Shown: positions 45,401 through 50,539, numbered from the stretch's first letter. The stretch: DNA of 64,000 bases from Leguminivora glycinivorella (GCF_023078275.1 NC_062991.1:1736001-1800000); one strand, 5' to 3'. Made by a program: numbers and translations. Notes: a model not told the origin generated them from the letters alone.

Positions 45401-48400
45401 GCCGGATAGTCGGCTTTCCCGATTAGTCGGCGACTAGTCGGTACATCCCTAATTTCAATACATTTAGTTTAAAATTTGGCTATTACTTCGCGAATGTGAT
45501 GAAAAATATTGTAAAATATCACGAGCTGCTGAAAGATTGCACACTTGAGTTATTAAAGAACTCCTCCTTCAGAGCCGGGCTTCGAACAGCCTCTCGTTCG
45601 TAATCCTACAATTTCCGCCCTTAACCCTTCGTATGCTTAGACACGGATTCGTGCGTGGGAATTTTAATCTATTATTTTAAATGTCAAGGTCGTATTTTCA
45701 ATGGTCAAAATTGACAGGCCGCATACGAGGGGTTAATACACAATGTACAATCAAATTCATAAATATGCGTACATTTTTTCACCTTATTGCAACGAGTTAT
45801 AATAAAAAAAAAAGTTAAGGTAAAGAAATGTACACATATTTACAAACTCGACTGTACTATTGTAAACCATTGTTCTAGTCTGTAGCTAATGTTTATATAT
45901 ACATACATACATAAAATCACGCCTGTTTCCCAGAGGGGTAGGCAGAGATCACGGATTTCCATTTACTACGATCCTGACAAATCACTTTCGCTTCACACAC
46001 TTTCATAACGTTTCTCGTACACGCTCGTCGGTTTCGAGTACTTCTGACCAGCGTGCGTAGCCGAATGGCATTTCTCCGACGCCAAACGAAAACGAAACGC
46101 CGCGCCAGTTAGTCTGGCTCTGTCGCGCCAATACGCACGAGCGATAGAGATAGATATCTACTAGCGTTTCGTTTCGTGAGCGTTTCGTGAGCGTTTGTGC
46201 CATTCGGCTACGCATTCTGGCCTTTTTGCAATATTTCCCCGATTTGAACAAGAAAAGTTCGCCTAGGTCTTCCACTTCCAACTGACCCTTCCACTCTTTA
46301 ATGTCTAATGTTTAAATTTCTTTAATGTTTTAATGTTTATTAGACACAAAAGCAGCCTGTTAGGCTTGAGTGGACGCTCGGAGCGGAGCGTTTAGCGGGG
46401 CGTGTAGCGTCGAGTCAGGGCACTTGTAAGAGCTTCCATTGTTTGGCAAGCACGCCGCACGCCCCGCCCCCCCGCACGCTGAACAGGTGCCGTAGCCGAA
46501 TGGCACTTCTGCGACGCGAAACGAAAACGAAACGCCGCGAATGGTAGTCTGGCTCTGTTGCGCTGAGCGATAAAGATAGATATCTGGGCCATTTTTAACC
46601 GTCGCCTCAAATCTCTCAAGAAGGACGGTTCTCAAGTCGTCTGTATGTTTTTTTTTAATCAAAGTTCACCCAACTTTTTTTTGGATTTGGAAATTTTTAT
46701 GAGGTTTCCAGTGAGAATCGCGAGCTCTTTCGATCCTAATAGGAGAAAAAAAGTGTCCCAAGGTTTTCTTCCCGTTCCGTTACCATTTTTTCATACATTT
46801 TGTATGGCGGTAACGGAATGGAAGGTTTGAAATATGTATGGAAATTTTGGCATATCTTTTTTCCTATCAGGATCGAAAGACCTCGCGATTCTGAGTACCT
46901 ATGGAAAGCGTAAAAAATACCCATGTTACAAAAAAGTGGGGTGGACAACTTTGAAAAAAATGGCCCATTTACGAGCGTTTCCTTTTGTAAGCGTTTGTGC
47001 CATTCGGCTACGCACCCTGTGCACTCATGCCTTATAACTTCGGACAATACTGAAATGTTTGCTTACGTAAAAACTGTAGCACATAAAGAATCCATAGATC
47101 ACGTTGAGACACATAGAAGGATACAGTCCGCCCGTCATGTAAGCCACGTGGCCCGCCAGAACGCCGCCGCCGAGCGCGCCTTTCGCCAGGTTCATTACAG
47201 AGAACAGGGTCCTGTAACACACTTACACAGTTACACAAGTGCGGCGTGCGGCGAGCATATCAAACAGTTGAAACTCTTAAGCCGGGTCCAGACATGTATC
47301 ATTTGCCCGATCCGATCACCGTATCCGTATCGCCGACGCGTATCATGATCGCATAATAATATGTGGACGGGTAATGATACGCGTATCATGATACGCGATC
47401 TCGATACGCCGTTATGATACGGCCCGACCCATGTCATGTCGGTTTTTGTCCGATCATCAAAGGTGATACAGATACGGACGGGGGTCAGTCTGGACGCCTC
47501 ACTCGCGACGCTCGGTCGGTTGCACGTGCGCGTCATTTTCGTGTCCTTGCCGTGAAATAAAAACAATGAATTGGAACAATGAAAATGTTATTAAATTTAT
47601 CGAGGCCTATAAAGAAAAGGTCTAAAAGGTTAGGTCTCTCATCAAAGCTCTTCCTCCAAGTCTGTTTCTGTTTCTAAATAATTCCGTTTGCCACCACCGT
47701 CTCTGTTTTGGTTTTGAGATTAGAATATTGTGAATGACAATAAAACAGGCACATGAAATTGCTAAATTCTCGTACACTTCAACCAACTGCGACGACATGT
47801 TTGATCAAGAGCAGAAACTGAACTGGGCAATTTGATACGCGATCATGACTATTGTGAAGATACGGATACGGAGCAAATCGGAGGCGTCCACAACTTGATA
47901 CGGGGCTTGATACAATACGCAGATACGGTACGGTGATCGGATACGGTGATAGGATCGGGCAATACGTGTCCTTAGGCCACGCTACATTGGGTGGACGCAC
48001 GCTCGCCCGCCCTGCAGCACTTCCCGCCGAACGCTGCACACTAAGCGTCCTCTCAGGCCTTACGCCGTGGCTTGCGTGGGCGACGGTCGCGTGACGGCGA
48101 TGCGACGCATACGAAATCAAACCTTATCGATATGGAAGTATGAGACGCGACGGCGACCGTCGCCCACGCAAGACACGGCGCTACACTAAGGCCTGAGCTG
48201 ACGCTCGGTCGGCGACGCGACATGACGTTTTTGGTGTGCGAAGTTTAAAAAAAAGTTTTTTTGTCAAAAATACGCAGTCATCATGCACTTTCAAAACTTC
48301 AAATCTATAAATAAAAAACCATAATTTATTGTGCCAAGTTGATATGATTCTAGTAATCTATTAGACGTTATCCTGGCATTTGCCACGGCTCATAAGAGCC

Positions 48401-49026
48401 TGGGGGACCCTGGACAACTAATCCCAAGATTTGGCGTAGACATTAGTTTTACCAAAGTGGATCGAGTATTATAGAGAGTTACTCTCGACACAAGCTTAGA
48501 ACTTTTGAATCTCAGTTTTGACAATTTGGCCCATATTGTTAGCTTGATATGTGTTAAAATGTCAAATATTAATATTAGCGCCATCTAGCCGAGCGTCCCC
48601 CAAAGGTGTATCGCCATCTAGGTCACCGTACCTTTTTCTGTATGGTTTTGAGGTACGTTTTTTTCTTAGACTTTATCTGTCTATACGGAGTTACATATCG
48701 TCAGTACTTTGAAAAAAACTTGTATCTTCTTCTGTCAATGAAAAGAAAAATGTAATAAGTATGTATGGAATGCATATAGACTTACTACGTTTTAACTCAA
48801 AGTTGCGACGATATGTCTTGGGTTTTACAAAAGCGAGTGCCATCTGACCTTCCAACCCGAAGGGTAACTAGGCGTCAAGTTACCTGGTAGGTAACTTGAC
48901 AAAATGCTGAGGGGAGACCTTTTGAGTGACGTTAATATTATTTATTTATTTCTTTCTTTCTTTCTCTCTTTCTCTCTTTCTCTCTTTCTCTCTTTCTCTC
49001 TCTCTCTCTCTCTTTCTCTATTTCTC

Positions 49027-49070
<44 letters not shown>

Positions 49071-49076
49071 TCTTTT

Positions 49077-49113
<37 letters not shown>

Positions 49114-49190
49114 ATTGACCAACAAGCCCAAATAAAGGTTGATACATACCCGTCGCCGCCGAGGCCCAAATCGAGATCTTCTTCGGCCAT
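18666..49190 (-). CDS. Proton-coupled amino acid transporter (SLC36/PAT family), 10 coding exons
   Basis: Exons, 5' to 3': 49190-49150, 47211-47067, 44610-44480, 40060-39942 (or 39933), 35196-35080, 32214-32017, 26369-26264, 25247-25031, 20830-20752, 18844-18666. Summed length is 1332 nt, giving 443 aa. All junctions have AG/GT and matching phases. Family hallmarks are the TM1 NLAKGALGGGVLAG motif, CLDLFGACAAYQLMVAKTIK, RVYIAAMIIPF...IKYLAPFSMVAN, MAVFSMSTAGVAIPVENNMK and LGCFCLSNMAFICPYIIY. The protein should have about 11 membrane spans and export amino acids with protons from lysosomes or across the plasma membrane. The N-terminus is short (about 13 aa before TM1) unless the upstream exons add 13 residues. 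Introns are crowded with mobile elements. Paralogue assignment within SLC36 is not possible from this alone. Confidence 0.92.
18879..19118 (+). mobile_element. SINE-like family W copy, 15-bp TSD
   Basis: TTATTACCGTATAGG flanks it (18864-18878 and 19119-19133). It lacks about 30 bases of the 5' end seen at 53322 and ends TGTATGTTATGTTATG. It sits in the last transporter intron only ~35 bases from the exon 10 acceptor. Confidence 0.9.
19160..19375. repeat. Second copy of the MITE at 15856
   Basis: The inverted arms TTTACTCACTGTCAGTTTTG and ACAAAACTGACAGCGAGTTA flank an AT-rich core, the same layout as 15856-16046. Confidence 0.7.
19480..19765 (+). repeat. Interspersed repeat (family S)
   Basis: Contains CCGTATAGACGGATAAAGTC, AGATGGCGCTATTATTAATA and CAAATTGTCAAAACTGAGG. 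Inverted relatives lie at 42930-43060 and within 48457-48830. No coding potential. Confidence 0.65.
19970..20566 (+). repeat. Family X repeat with (TCCG)n array
   Basis: It starts TTTAGGGTTCCGTAGTCAAC, carries about 19 TCCG units (20022-20100) and then GCGGATAATCTCAGTAACCG. It ends ACACGCTCTTGGCCGGTTTTTT after a GCGTG/CACGC hairpin. Four copies in these introns share the layout; unit number in the TCCG array varies from about 2 to 19. Microsatellite-bearing repeats of this form are common in Lepidoptera; the mobilising machinery is unknown to me. Confidence 0.85.
20629..20720 (+). repeat. SINE tail fragment
   Basis: AAGCTTTGCTTAGTTTGGGG...ATTTATTTATTTATT followed by (GAT)n. It is the same headless body found at 8917-9040 and 37998-38060. 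Confidence 0.7.
20752..20830 (-). CDS. Transporter exon 9
   Basis: 79 bp between acceptor CCTTTTCAG and donor CCAG|GTAAAT, encoding LGCFCLSNMAFICPYIIYVF and YYERP, a membrane span conserved in PAT proteins. Entry phase 0, exit phase 1. Confidence 0.9.
20935..21168 (-). repeat. Family Y repeat with (GTCT)n array
   Basis: On the minus strand it starts TTAACCCCCGACGCAAAAAC, carries a GTCT array and GGCATCGTAGCTCCCGAACG, and ends near CGCGGTCGGGGGTTTTT. Other copies: 38425-38700, 39397-39885 and 55638-55830. Confidence 0.85.
21355..21660 (+). repeat. Family Z repeat, split by a LINE tail
   Basis: CCCCTTACTCGATGGGGATA is followed after an insertion by TCCTATGACCACTTTTCTG, as in the unbroken copy at 12029-12250. 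21670-22440, downstream, shows no gene or recognised repeat. Confidence 0.75.
21398..21498 (-). mobile_element. RTE-like LINE 3' tail insertion
   Basis: On the minus strand it reads GGGAGGCCTTTGCCCAGCAG then TGGGACAATGTGGGCTTATG and ends in (AAT)n. TTTGCCCAGCAGTGGGACA also ends the RTE ORF at 53042. The flanks GTTTCATT and GTTTCATA are the duplicated target, and the empty site is at 12050. Confidence 0.75.
22447..24335. mobile_element. Foldback element with three ~430-bp arm copies
   Basis: Copy 1 (22447-22873) and copy 2 (22873-23330) are direct repeats; copy 3 (about 23885-24335) is inverted. Shared words are GTACTCTATACACATTATGC, TTTTTTTGGTCCCTAAGACC and GCCTGAGAAAAATTGGTC. The unique centre (23340-23880) contains a MITE and no transposase. 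The element looks like a long-TIR transposon with a duplicated left arm. Confidence 0.75.
23482..23606. mobile_element. ~125-bp MITE, ACTTGCACCAACCA ends
   Basis: The ends are CACTTGCACCAACCACTTAA / CGTTGGTGCAAGTG. Relatives: 44338-44461 (complete) and 49301-49686 (split by a SINE). Confidence 0.75.
24343..24768 (+). repeat. ~190-bp tandem duplication with a small insertion
   Basis: AAATGATAACTAAAATAATA begins both copies (24343 and 24537), each running to ATTATACTTATCGCATAAT. In the second copy TACTACGTCGGTGGCAAACA (24706-24768) is inserted before AATTTAAGTTTAGT resumes. Confidence 0.75.
25031..25247 (-). CDS. Transporter exon 8
   Basis: 217 bp, acceptor TTTGTTTCAG and donor GATTT|GTAAGT. 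It encodes GYGKTLKGLIAVMVYVTHSV, FYMPFNCVFYYLKPKF and a following span ending in SLMGF, the region shared by PAT transporters. Confidence 0.93.
25439..25947. mobile_element. hAT-like element with TAGGGTTG ends
   Basis: TAGGGTTGTAAATAGAAAAA at the left and TTTTTTTGCAACCCTA at the right are inverted. CGCGTACAT occurs just outside both ends, consistent with an 8-bp target duplication, though the left side has a few extra bases. The interior is rich in A8/T8 runs and non-coding. Confidence 0.6.
26137..26190. repeat. (TA)n microsatellite
   Basis: About 27 uninterrupted TA units within a transporter intron; length is likely variable and error-prone in assembly. Confidence 0.95.
26264..26369 (-). 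CDS. Transporter exon 7
   Basis: 106 bp, acceptor TATTTTGCAG, donor AACGG|GTTAGT. It encodes YVFIIGAVFTASFFGYAAFL then DGCESPITMNFLLN, matching the PAT GYxxFGD...SITLNLP region. Confidence 0.92.
26370..27392. other. Intron sequence without clear features
   Basis: AT-rich. The only recurrent piece is CCCCCTTGTATAACAAATAA near 26516, also at 50128 and inverted near 54690. No ORF of interest. Confidence 0.5.
27459..27601. repeat. DIRS inverted terminal repeat (3' side)
   Basis: Identical in inverse to 31217-31359, from GATATAACATTTACCAGG to GCCATAGTTGC. An outer extension (27396-27458), not shared with the other ITR, contains the hairpin CGAACTTC/GAAGTTCG. Confidence 0.9.
27668..27786. repeat. 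DIRS internal complementary region
   Basis: 27668-27737 is the exact inverse of the left outer end (about 27395-27464), and 27738-27786 is the inverse of the right outer end (31341-31386). They meet at CTATTATATTTCG, i.e. the two element ends joined with a TAAT overlap. In DIRS replication this region is thought to template completion of circular DNA. Confidence 0.88.
27979..28983 (-). pseudogene. Tyrosine recombinase of the DIRS-like element, inactivated
   Basis: An in-frame stretch of 335 codons runs from a strong acceptor (TTTTCCCATTACAG) at 28983 to the stop at 27979, broken by a TAA at 28728-28726. Recombinase motifs are the first Arg box AHRVQTFSLIKI, then SRWIKNVLSESGID, then ARHAATSAA and TAGW...FARFYNRP with the nucleophile Tyr. 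The His of the usual H-x-x-R box appears replaced by Leu (ALCARHA). The stop and this change argue against activity. Confidence 0.8.
29840..31140 (-). pseudogene. Gag-like protein of the DIRS-like element, with intron and two frameshifts
   Basis: The start ATG at 31140 opens MSKRTAKEKLIHYREKIKRL. Exon 1 ends 31044 (GAAG|GTAAGT) and exon 2 starts 30789 (TTGTTTTAG|AT) in phase. The protein is acidic then Pro/Ser-rich, with LVPDNCRLLQAPKLNVEI and TERDETLFGNKLAEK, as in DIRS Gag proteins. A +1 shift near 30225 and a -1 shift in an A-run near 30105 compensate each other. A basic Gly/Arg-rich tail ends at TAA 29842-29840, followed at once by a possible donor (ACAG|GTAATC). Confidence 0.7.
31217..31359. 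repeat. DIRS inverted terminal repeat (5' side)
   Basis: The exact inverse of 27459-27601. It lies ~80 bases upstream of the Gag-like ATG and so probably contains its promoter. The outer tail continues to about 31386. Confidence 0.9.
31550..31955 (+). pseudogene. LINE ORF2 C-terminal fragment (RTE-like) with 3' tail
   Basis: Reads DRIRNSVIREKCGV, MGMLRWFGHVERM then, after a frameshift near 31675, GRPRRTFLVQIGEILQKGQ and SKWKSVITAYPSGKQA. This is the conserved C-terminal region after the RT of RTE-like LINEs. The 3' end GGCGTGATTGTATGTATG is shared with SINE family W. A 3'-only relative is at 45897-46290. Confidence 0.8.
32017..32214 (-). CDS. Transporter exon 6
   Basis: 198 bp, acceptor TTTTTTCCAG, donor CTCG|GTGAGT. 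It encodes ALCLATAVHYAIKNNPGF and MAVFSMSTAGVAIPVENNMK, the best conserved PAT segment. Confidence 0.95.
32241..33600 (+). repeat. Family X repeat split by a foldback element
   Basis: Starts AGGGTTCCGTAGTCAAC with only two or three TCCG-like units. It is interrupted at ATATGTATATC (32362), resumes AATCACGCC at 33259 and ends TTCTTGGCCGGTTTTTT. Confidence 0.85.
32363..33254. mobile_element. 892-bp foldback with GATTTGATCAAATC palindromes, TATC TSD
   Basis: The ends are TGTCGCAGGGAAACGGCC / GGCCATTTCCCTGCGACA with TATC on each side; the unbroken family X copies show ATGTATATCAATCACGCC at this point. The arms extend over most of the element and contain several copies of the perfect palindrome GATTTGATCAAATC plus related words. 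No ORF. Confidence 0.85.
33608..33840. repeat. MITE with TACTCAGAATC...CTTTCGATCC arms
   Basis: The left arm TACTCAGAATCACGGGCCC-TTTCGATCC recurs inverted at 33785-33815. A second member is at 46712-46902 with the same arms and GTAACGGAA centre. Confidence 0.7.
33977..34521 (+). repeat. Family X repeat, compact copy
   Basis: Same start (AGGGTTCCGTAGTCAACTAG) and end (CTCTTGGCCGGTTTTTT) as 19970-20566, with a short TCCG array. Confidence 0.88.
34790..35030 (+). repeat. Second copy of the repeat at 11170-11400
   Basis: Contains CACCCTCGTTGAGCTCTGGC, CACTATGAGTAGGGTCTAGT and CACAAAGCGGAATATCATTC. 34530-34790 is AT-rich with nothing recognised. Confidence 0.75.
35080..35196 (-). CDS. Transporter exon 5
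   Basis: 117 bp, acceptor TTTTTTTTTCAG, donor GTAG|GTAAGA. It encodes MPNLRVYIAAMIIPFIVICL and IKYLAPFSMVANGVV. Confidence 0.93.
35385..35790. repeat. Head-to-head inverted dimer of a GGGAAAGTGTGTGTG repeat
   Basis: A minus-oriented copy (35385-35545) and a plus-oriented copy (35550-35790) meet at ATAATATTAATTAATTAATT. Shared words are AAATGGGAAAGTGTGTGTG and ACGGCAAAACGGAGCGACGA. The same arrangement is at 54250-54615. The plus copy includes a G20 run (35728-35747). Confidence 0.75.
35823..36372 (+). repeat. Family X repeat copy
   Basis: Same start and end as 19970-20566; about six TCCG units. Confidence 0.88.
36554..37796. mobile_element. 1.2-kb TIR element filled with CATTACCAT words
   Basis: The ends are perfect 31-bp inverted repeats (AATTGGGTAGTTCTATCATT and onward), possibly with an AATT target duplication. 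CATTACCAT or its inverse occurs about a dozen times, for example near 36750, 36937, 37125, 37285, 37378, 37553, 37595, 37614 and 37709. A 73-codon ORF at 36953-37174 (SDRDHHVSRLVNSEQDGRVP) is not recognised. No transposase. Confidence 0.75.
38181..38340. mobile_element. MITE family G copy
   Basis: GTAGCCGAATGGCATTTCTC ... TGTGCCATTCGGCTAGCC. Nearly identical to 50903-51062, including the flanking GGCCCC and CCACCC. Confidence 0.88.
38425..38700 (+). repeat. Family Y repeat with (GTCT)n
   Basis: TTTTTAACCCCCGACGCAAA, a GTCT/GCCT array and GGCATCGTAGCTCCCGAACG, ending GGTCGGGGGTTTTTTCAAAA. Confidence 0.85.
38756..39310 (+). mobile_element. tRNA-derived SINE split by a polyadenylated insertion
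   Basis: Head GGTCTGGCGCAGTCGG / GGTTCGAATCC, body through ATGTATGTAAGTGTTTATAT, then an insert (about 38910-39222) carrying AATAAA at 39197 and an A18 tail. The SINE then resumes with ATATCGTTGTCTGAGTAC and its ATTTATTTATT tail. The insert is a retro-copy of unknown origin. Confidence 0.85.
39397..39885 (+). repeat. Family Y repeat carrying inserted MITEs
   Basis: AACCCCCGACGCAAAAACGA and a GTCT array are followed by GATTTCGATTTA, where a MITE pair is inserted; the repeat resumes at TTAGTCGGGAGTG. Confidence 0.82.
39535..39793. mobile_element. Two adjacent MITE copies, TTA target sites
   Basis: GGCCTGATTTAGACGGCGTG begins the unit; an inverse end (CCTTATAATTGGGCCC) lies at about 39668 and a second (CCGTCTAAATCAGGCC) at about 39790. 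TTA precedes and follows. TTA duplication with GGCC-type ends suggests PIF/Harbinger. Confidence 0.6.
39893..39921 (+). repeat. G29 homopolymer
   Basis: 29 consecutive G only 11-20 bases from the exon 4 donor on the opposite strand. Length should be treated as uncertain in any assembly. Confidence 0.9.
39942..40060 (-). CDS. Transporter exon 4
   Basis: Acceptor TTATTATTTCAG. It encodes LYVDLITCLDLFGACAAYQL and MVAKTIKQLVEGLPRSSIEG. Two GT donors nine bases apart (exon end 39942 or 39933) both keep phase 1 and would differ by three residues; neither is a strong consensus. Confidence 0.88.
40308..40715 (+). repeat. ~400-bp repeat, left copy flanking the satellite
   Basis: Starts TAGTACATTACATCAGAGGC and runs to GCACGTTTGAGAAAAG. 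The same sequence in the same orientation is at 42476-42822, where GGCCGAGCGAGCGTGCGAGC is added and an internal part is deleted. Confidence 0.82.
41094..41300 (+). pseudogene. LINE ORF2 C-terminal fragment, ends in the satellite
   Basis: The frame from 41133 reads VALRKWRWIGHTLRRG and AFEWRPQGGKRG, the post-RT region of RTE-like LINEs. It stops being recognisable where the satellite begins at GTCAGATTGAACATTGG. Confidence 0.65.
41300..42475 (+). repeat. 100-bp satellite with 300-bp higher-order repeat
   Basis: Twelve monomers start at 41300, 41400, 41500, 41635, 41735, 41835, 41935, 42035, 42135, 42235, 42335 and 42435 (last truncated). Each contains ATTTTGGAATCAGCACC and TTTTACGACACCCATGACG. 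From 41635 the order repeats every three monomers (ATTGAACATTGG, ATTCCAAATTGG, ATTCCAAATTGG, with CAAAGTG, CAAAGTG, CAGAGTG). Monomer 3 has a 35-bp insertion. Confidence 0.95.
42476..42822 (+). repeat. ~400-bp repeat, right copy flanking the satellite
   Basis: Direct repeat of 40308-40715, beginning TAGTACATTACATCAGAGAC. It lacks about 95 bases between ATATTTTAT and AAAAAAAGTTAC and has an extra GC-rich insertion. Confidence 0.82.
42930..43060 (-). repeat. Family S fragment
   Basis: TCAAATATTAATATCAGCGCC...CGTACCTTTTTCTGTAT is the inverse of 19500-19620. Confidence 0.65.
43183..43576. mobile_element. ~390-bp MITE with TTCGTCA-rich arms
   Basis: The left arm (GGGTCCCGTTCGTTTTTCGT, TTTGTCCGATTCT, TCATTCGTCA) recurs inverted in 43500-43576. 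Arms are at least 70 bp with repeated TTCGTCA words. Non-coding. Confidence 0.75.
43795..44053 (-). pseudogene. CR1/Jockey-like LINE 3' end, 5' truncated
   Basis: The minus strand encodes fragments of a LINE C-terminus (RKLPARLNCGMNCRLRYF-like in shifted frame) and ends at poly-A (T run 43783-43803). Nearly the same sequence is at 62003-62340 and 62948-63190. Short relics of other repeats surround it (43640-43770; 44100-44280). Confidence 0.7.
44338..44461. mobile_element. ~124-bp MITE, GGCCACTTGCATCAAC ends
   Basis: GGGCCACTTGCATCAACG ... TTGGTGTAAGTGGACC with TTAACCCACGGGTTAACCCA inside. It lies ~20 bases from the exon 3 donor. Confidence 0.78.
44480..44610 (-). CDS. Transporter exon 3
   Basis: 131 bp, acceptor TTAATTTCAG, donor TTCAG|GTTAGT. 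It encodes TLAMCGQRLCRRCHVASMTY and PDIAEASCALFPNPKIARC, the cytosolic LCxR...Y.D..E.A region of PAT proteins, Cys-rich here. Confidence 0.92.
44732..44860. mobile_element. 129-bp MITE with 46-bp TIRs
   Basis: ACCAGGGGCCCGTTTCTCGA at the left and TCGAGAAACAGGCCCCTGGT at the right, with TACAAG...CTTGTATTACAAGTG continuing inward on both sides. Confidence 0.85.
44935..45451. mobile_element. hAT-like element, 8-bp TSD, CGACTAGTCGG-rich ends
   Basis: ATTTCAAT is duplicated at 44927-44934 and 45452-45459. The TIRs are TAGGGATGTACCGACTA / TAGTCGGTACATCCCTA. About 110 bp at each end consist of CGACTAGTCGGC-like words in both orientations, likely transposase binding sites. No transposase ORF. The 8-bp duplication supports hAT. 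Confidence 0.88.
45640..45735 (-). repeat. Diverged single copy of the 94-bp unit at 8468
   Basis: ACACGGATTCGTGCGTGGGA then TTTTAATCTATTATTTTAAATG, the inverse of the 8468 unit with many changes. Confidence 0.7.
45897..46290 (-). pseudogene. LINE 3' end fragment split by a MITE
   Basis: The minus strand matches the 3' part of 31550-31955 (GTGATCTCTGCCTACCCCTC tail, ACGAGCGTGTACGAGAAACG, GAAGTGGAAGACCTAGGCG). A family G MITE interrupts it between GTACTTCTGACC and TGGCCTTTTTG. Confidence 0.82.
46040..46215. mobile_element. MITE family G inserted in a LINE fragment
   Basis: GCGTAGCCGAATGGCATTTC ... TGCCATTCGGCTACGC. The uninterrupted LINE at about 31780-31795 gives the empty site. No clean target duplication is evident in that comparison. 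Confidence 0.88.
46490..46600. mobile_element. MITE family G fragment
   Basis: Left part only: GTAGCCGAATGGCACTTCTG to ATAGATATC. A lone right end (TTTGTGCCATTCGGCTACGC) lies at 46993-47015. Confidence 0.75.
46712..46902. repeat. Second copy of the MITE at 33608
   Basis: GAATCGCGAGCTCTTTCGATCC at the left and GGATCGAAAGACCTCGCGATTC at the right flank a GGTAACGGAA/TTCCGTTACC core. Confidence 0.7.
47067..47211 (-). CDS. Transporter exon 2 (TM1)
   Basis: 145 bp, acceptor GTGTTACAG, donor TTTAC|GTAAGC. It encodes TLFSVMNLAKGALGGGVLAG and HVAYMTGGLYPSMCLNVIYG, the first membrane span with the G-x-G motif that binds substrate in this family. Confidence 0.95.
47282..47977. mobile_element. PIF/Harbinger-like remnant with a MADF-type ORF start
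   Basis: The ends share TTTGCCCGATCCGATCACCG / CGGTGATAGGATCGGGCAAT, with many GATACG words. Inside, 47565-47625 reads MNWNNENVIKFIEAYKEK then a stop, resembling the start of Myb/MADF proteins encoded by Harbinger elements. The rest of that ORF and the transposase are gone. Confidence 0.6.
48053..48196. mobile_element. MITE with GCTTGCGTGGGCGACGG arms
   Basis: TCAGGCCTTACGCCGTGGCT ... ACACGGCGCTACACTAAGGCC. The arms include TTGCGTGGGCGACGGTCGCG. A second copy is at 59585-59714. 48200-48360 has no feature. Confidence 0.82.
48362..48890 (-). mobile_element. SINE relative of 12666, split by a ~370-bp insertion
   Basis: GGCATTTGCCACGGCTCATA ... GTTTTACCAAA, then unrelated sequence 48457-48830 (includes inverted family S), then TTTTACAAAAGCGAGTGCCA and CCAACCCGAAGGGTAACTAG. 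The tRNA head is missing. Confidence 0.78.
48955..49112 (+). repeat. (CTTT)n/(CT)n microsatellite
   Basis: About 155 bases of pyrimidine repeat in transporter intron 1, close to exon 1. It produces spurious Ser/Leu and Arg/Glu ORFs. Confidence 0.95.
49150..49190 (-). CDS. Transporter exon 1 (start codon)
   Basis: The ATG at 49190-49188 opens MAEEDLDLGLGGDG. The donor GACGG|GTATGT is good and the phase (two bases) fits exon 2. The same frame runs upstream to a possible acceptor ATAAG at 49196, so this could instead be an internal exon (49195-49150) of a longer transcript. Confidence 0.82.
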
Positions 49191-49300
49191 CCGTCCTTAT
49201 GCCATTAATACAGTTAGAAGGCACGCAGACATGTGATCTATCTCGCGCCCCTCAAACGACTTCGGACTAAGCTCGATGCACGCGGTTCGAAGCAATCCCT

Positions 49301-49686
49301 ATGCCATTTTATATGGAACTTGACTTTAACCCTGGGGTTAGCCTACTGAGATAGAATATCCGTCCTTATGCTTTACAGTTAACCCTAAATAAAATAATAA
49401 ATAAATAAATATTATAGGACATTTTTACACAGATTGACCGAGGCCCACCGTAAGCTCAAGAAGGCTTGTGTTGTGGGTACTCAGACAACGATATATATAA
49501 TATATAAATACTTATATACGTAGAAAACATCCATGACTCAGGAACAAATATCTGTGCTCATCACACAAATAAATGCCCTTACCGGGATTCGAACCCGGGA
49601 CCGCGGCGTAGCAGGCAGGGTCACTACCAGTGCGCCAGACCGGTCGTCAAAACCCTGAGTTGAGTGGTTGGTGCAAGTGGGCCTAA
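49301..49686. mobile_element. MITE fragment (as 44338) split by a SINE
   Basis: CCATTTTATATGGAACTTGA ... TTAACCCT and, after the SINE, AACCCTGAGTTGAGTGGTTG to GGTGCAAGTGGGCC. The left TIR is not preserved. Confidence 0.65.
49387..49650 (-). mobile_element. tRNA-derived SINE, 6-bp TSD
   Basis: AACCCT is duplicated (49381-49386, 49651-49656). The minus-strand head (CGACCGGTCTGGCGCACTGG, GGTTCGAATCCCGG) and body match 8917-9298 and 38756. Confidence 0.85.
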
Positions 49687-49689
49687 GAT

Positions 49690-50160
49690 AATTTACTCCC
49701 CGTGTGGTGATGGGTTAAGAATTTTTCCCCTCACTAGCTCAGAAACACGTGTTTTGTCCTTTAATACCAGCGGGAAAAAACGCATTTTATCCACTAGTGG
49801 GTAAAGTAATTTGACCTTGAATAAAGTCAAATTAACTGCGTTAAAATTGATAAAAGTAGGTGAATCTAGTAATAAAGATGATTTACCACCTGTGGAACTA
49901 CTGGAAGCAGTGATAAACGCATTTTTTGCATTGTAGTTTCCTCGCTATAGTGAGGGGAAAAGTTTTGTGTTACACTCGGGTGCAAATGTATTTTACTTCT
50001 CGTGTTTTAAAAAACTCGCAAGTTCAGGATTCTATTCTCGGACCACTCGCTTCGCTGGTGGTTCAACTATAGAATCCTTTCACTTGCTCGTTTTTCAATT
50101 CCACACTCGGCGTTAAAATACAACTTTGCCCCCTTGTATAACAAATAACTATTAACAGCC
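49690..50160. repeat. Interspersed repeat with CACTCGCTTCGCTGGTGG
   Basis: Contains GGGAAAAAACGCATTTTATC, ACTCGGGTGCAAATGTATTT and CCCCCTTGTATAACAAATAA. The last piece also occurs at 26516 and, inverted, at 54690-54860. No ORF. Confidence 0.55.
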
Positions 50161-50299
50161 TCGAGTAGGAGACAATCTATGGGTTAACACTTTCGCTGAC
50201 AGTGCTCCGCCTGTCGACGTACTGTCACTGAAAATTACGTATATATACGTCATTTCTGCGCTAGTGGTTCAACGAATGGGTTAAATTGTAGTGTCCTGG

Positions 50300-50445
50300 C
50301 TGCTAGCCGAAATGCATTTCTACGACGCGAAACAAAAACGAAACGCCGCGAAAGGTAGTCTGGCTCTGTCGCGCCAATACGCAAGAGCGATAGAAATATA
50401 TACGAGCGTTTCGTGAGCGTTTGTGCCATTCAGCTACGCACCCTG
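50300..50445. mobile_element. MITE family G copy
   Basis: TAGCCGAAATGCATTTCTAC ... TTTGTGCCATTCAGCTACGC with the family core CTGGCTCTGTCGCGCCAATA. Confidence 0.83.
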
Positions 50446-50539
50446 GTATAAAGGTGGTATTAGACACAGCGCGGATGGTCTGGCGGTTCCTTTCTCTGCA
50501 GCCCTGATCACAGGCAGCTTGAACCCAGTTCCGCTGCTG

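Noticed and set aside
48942..49236. ORFs rich in Ser/Leu or Arg/Glu
   Set aside because: They are translations of the (CTTT)n/(CT)n microsatellite.
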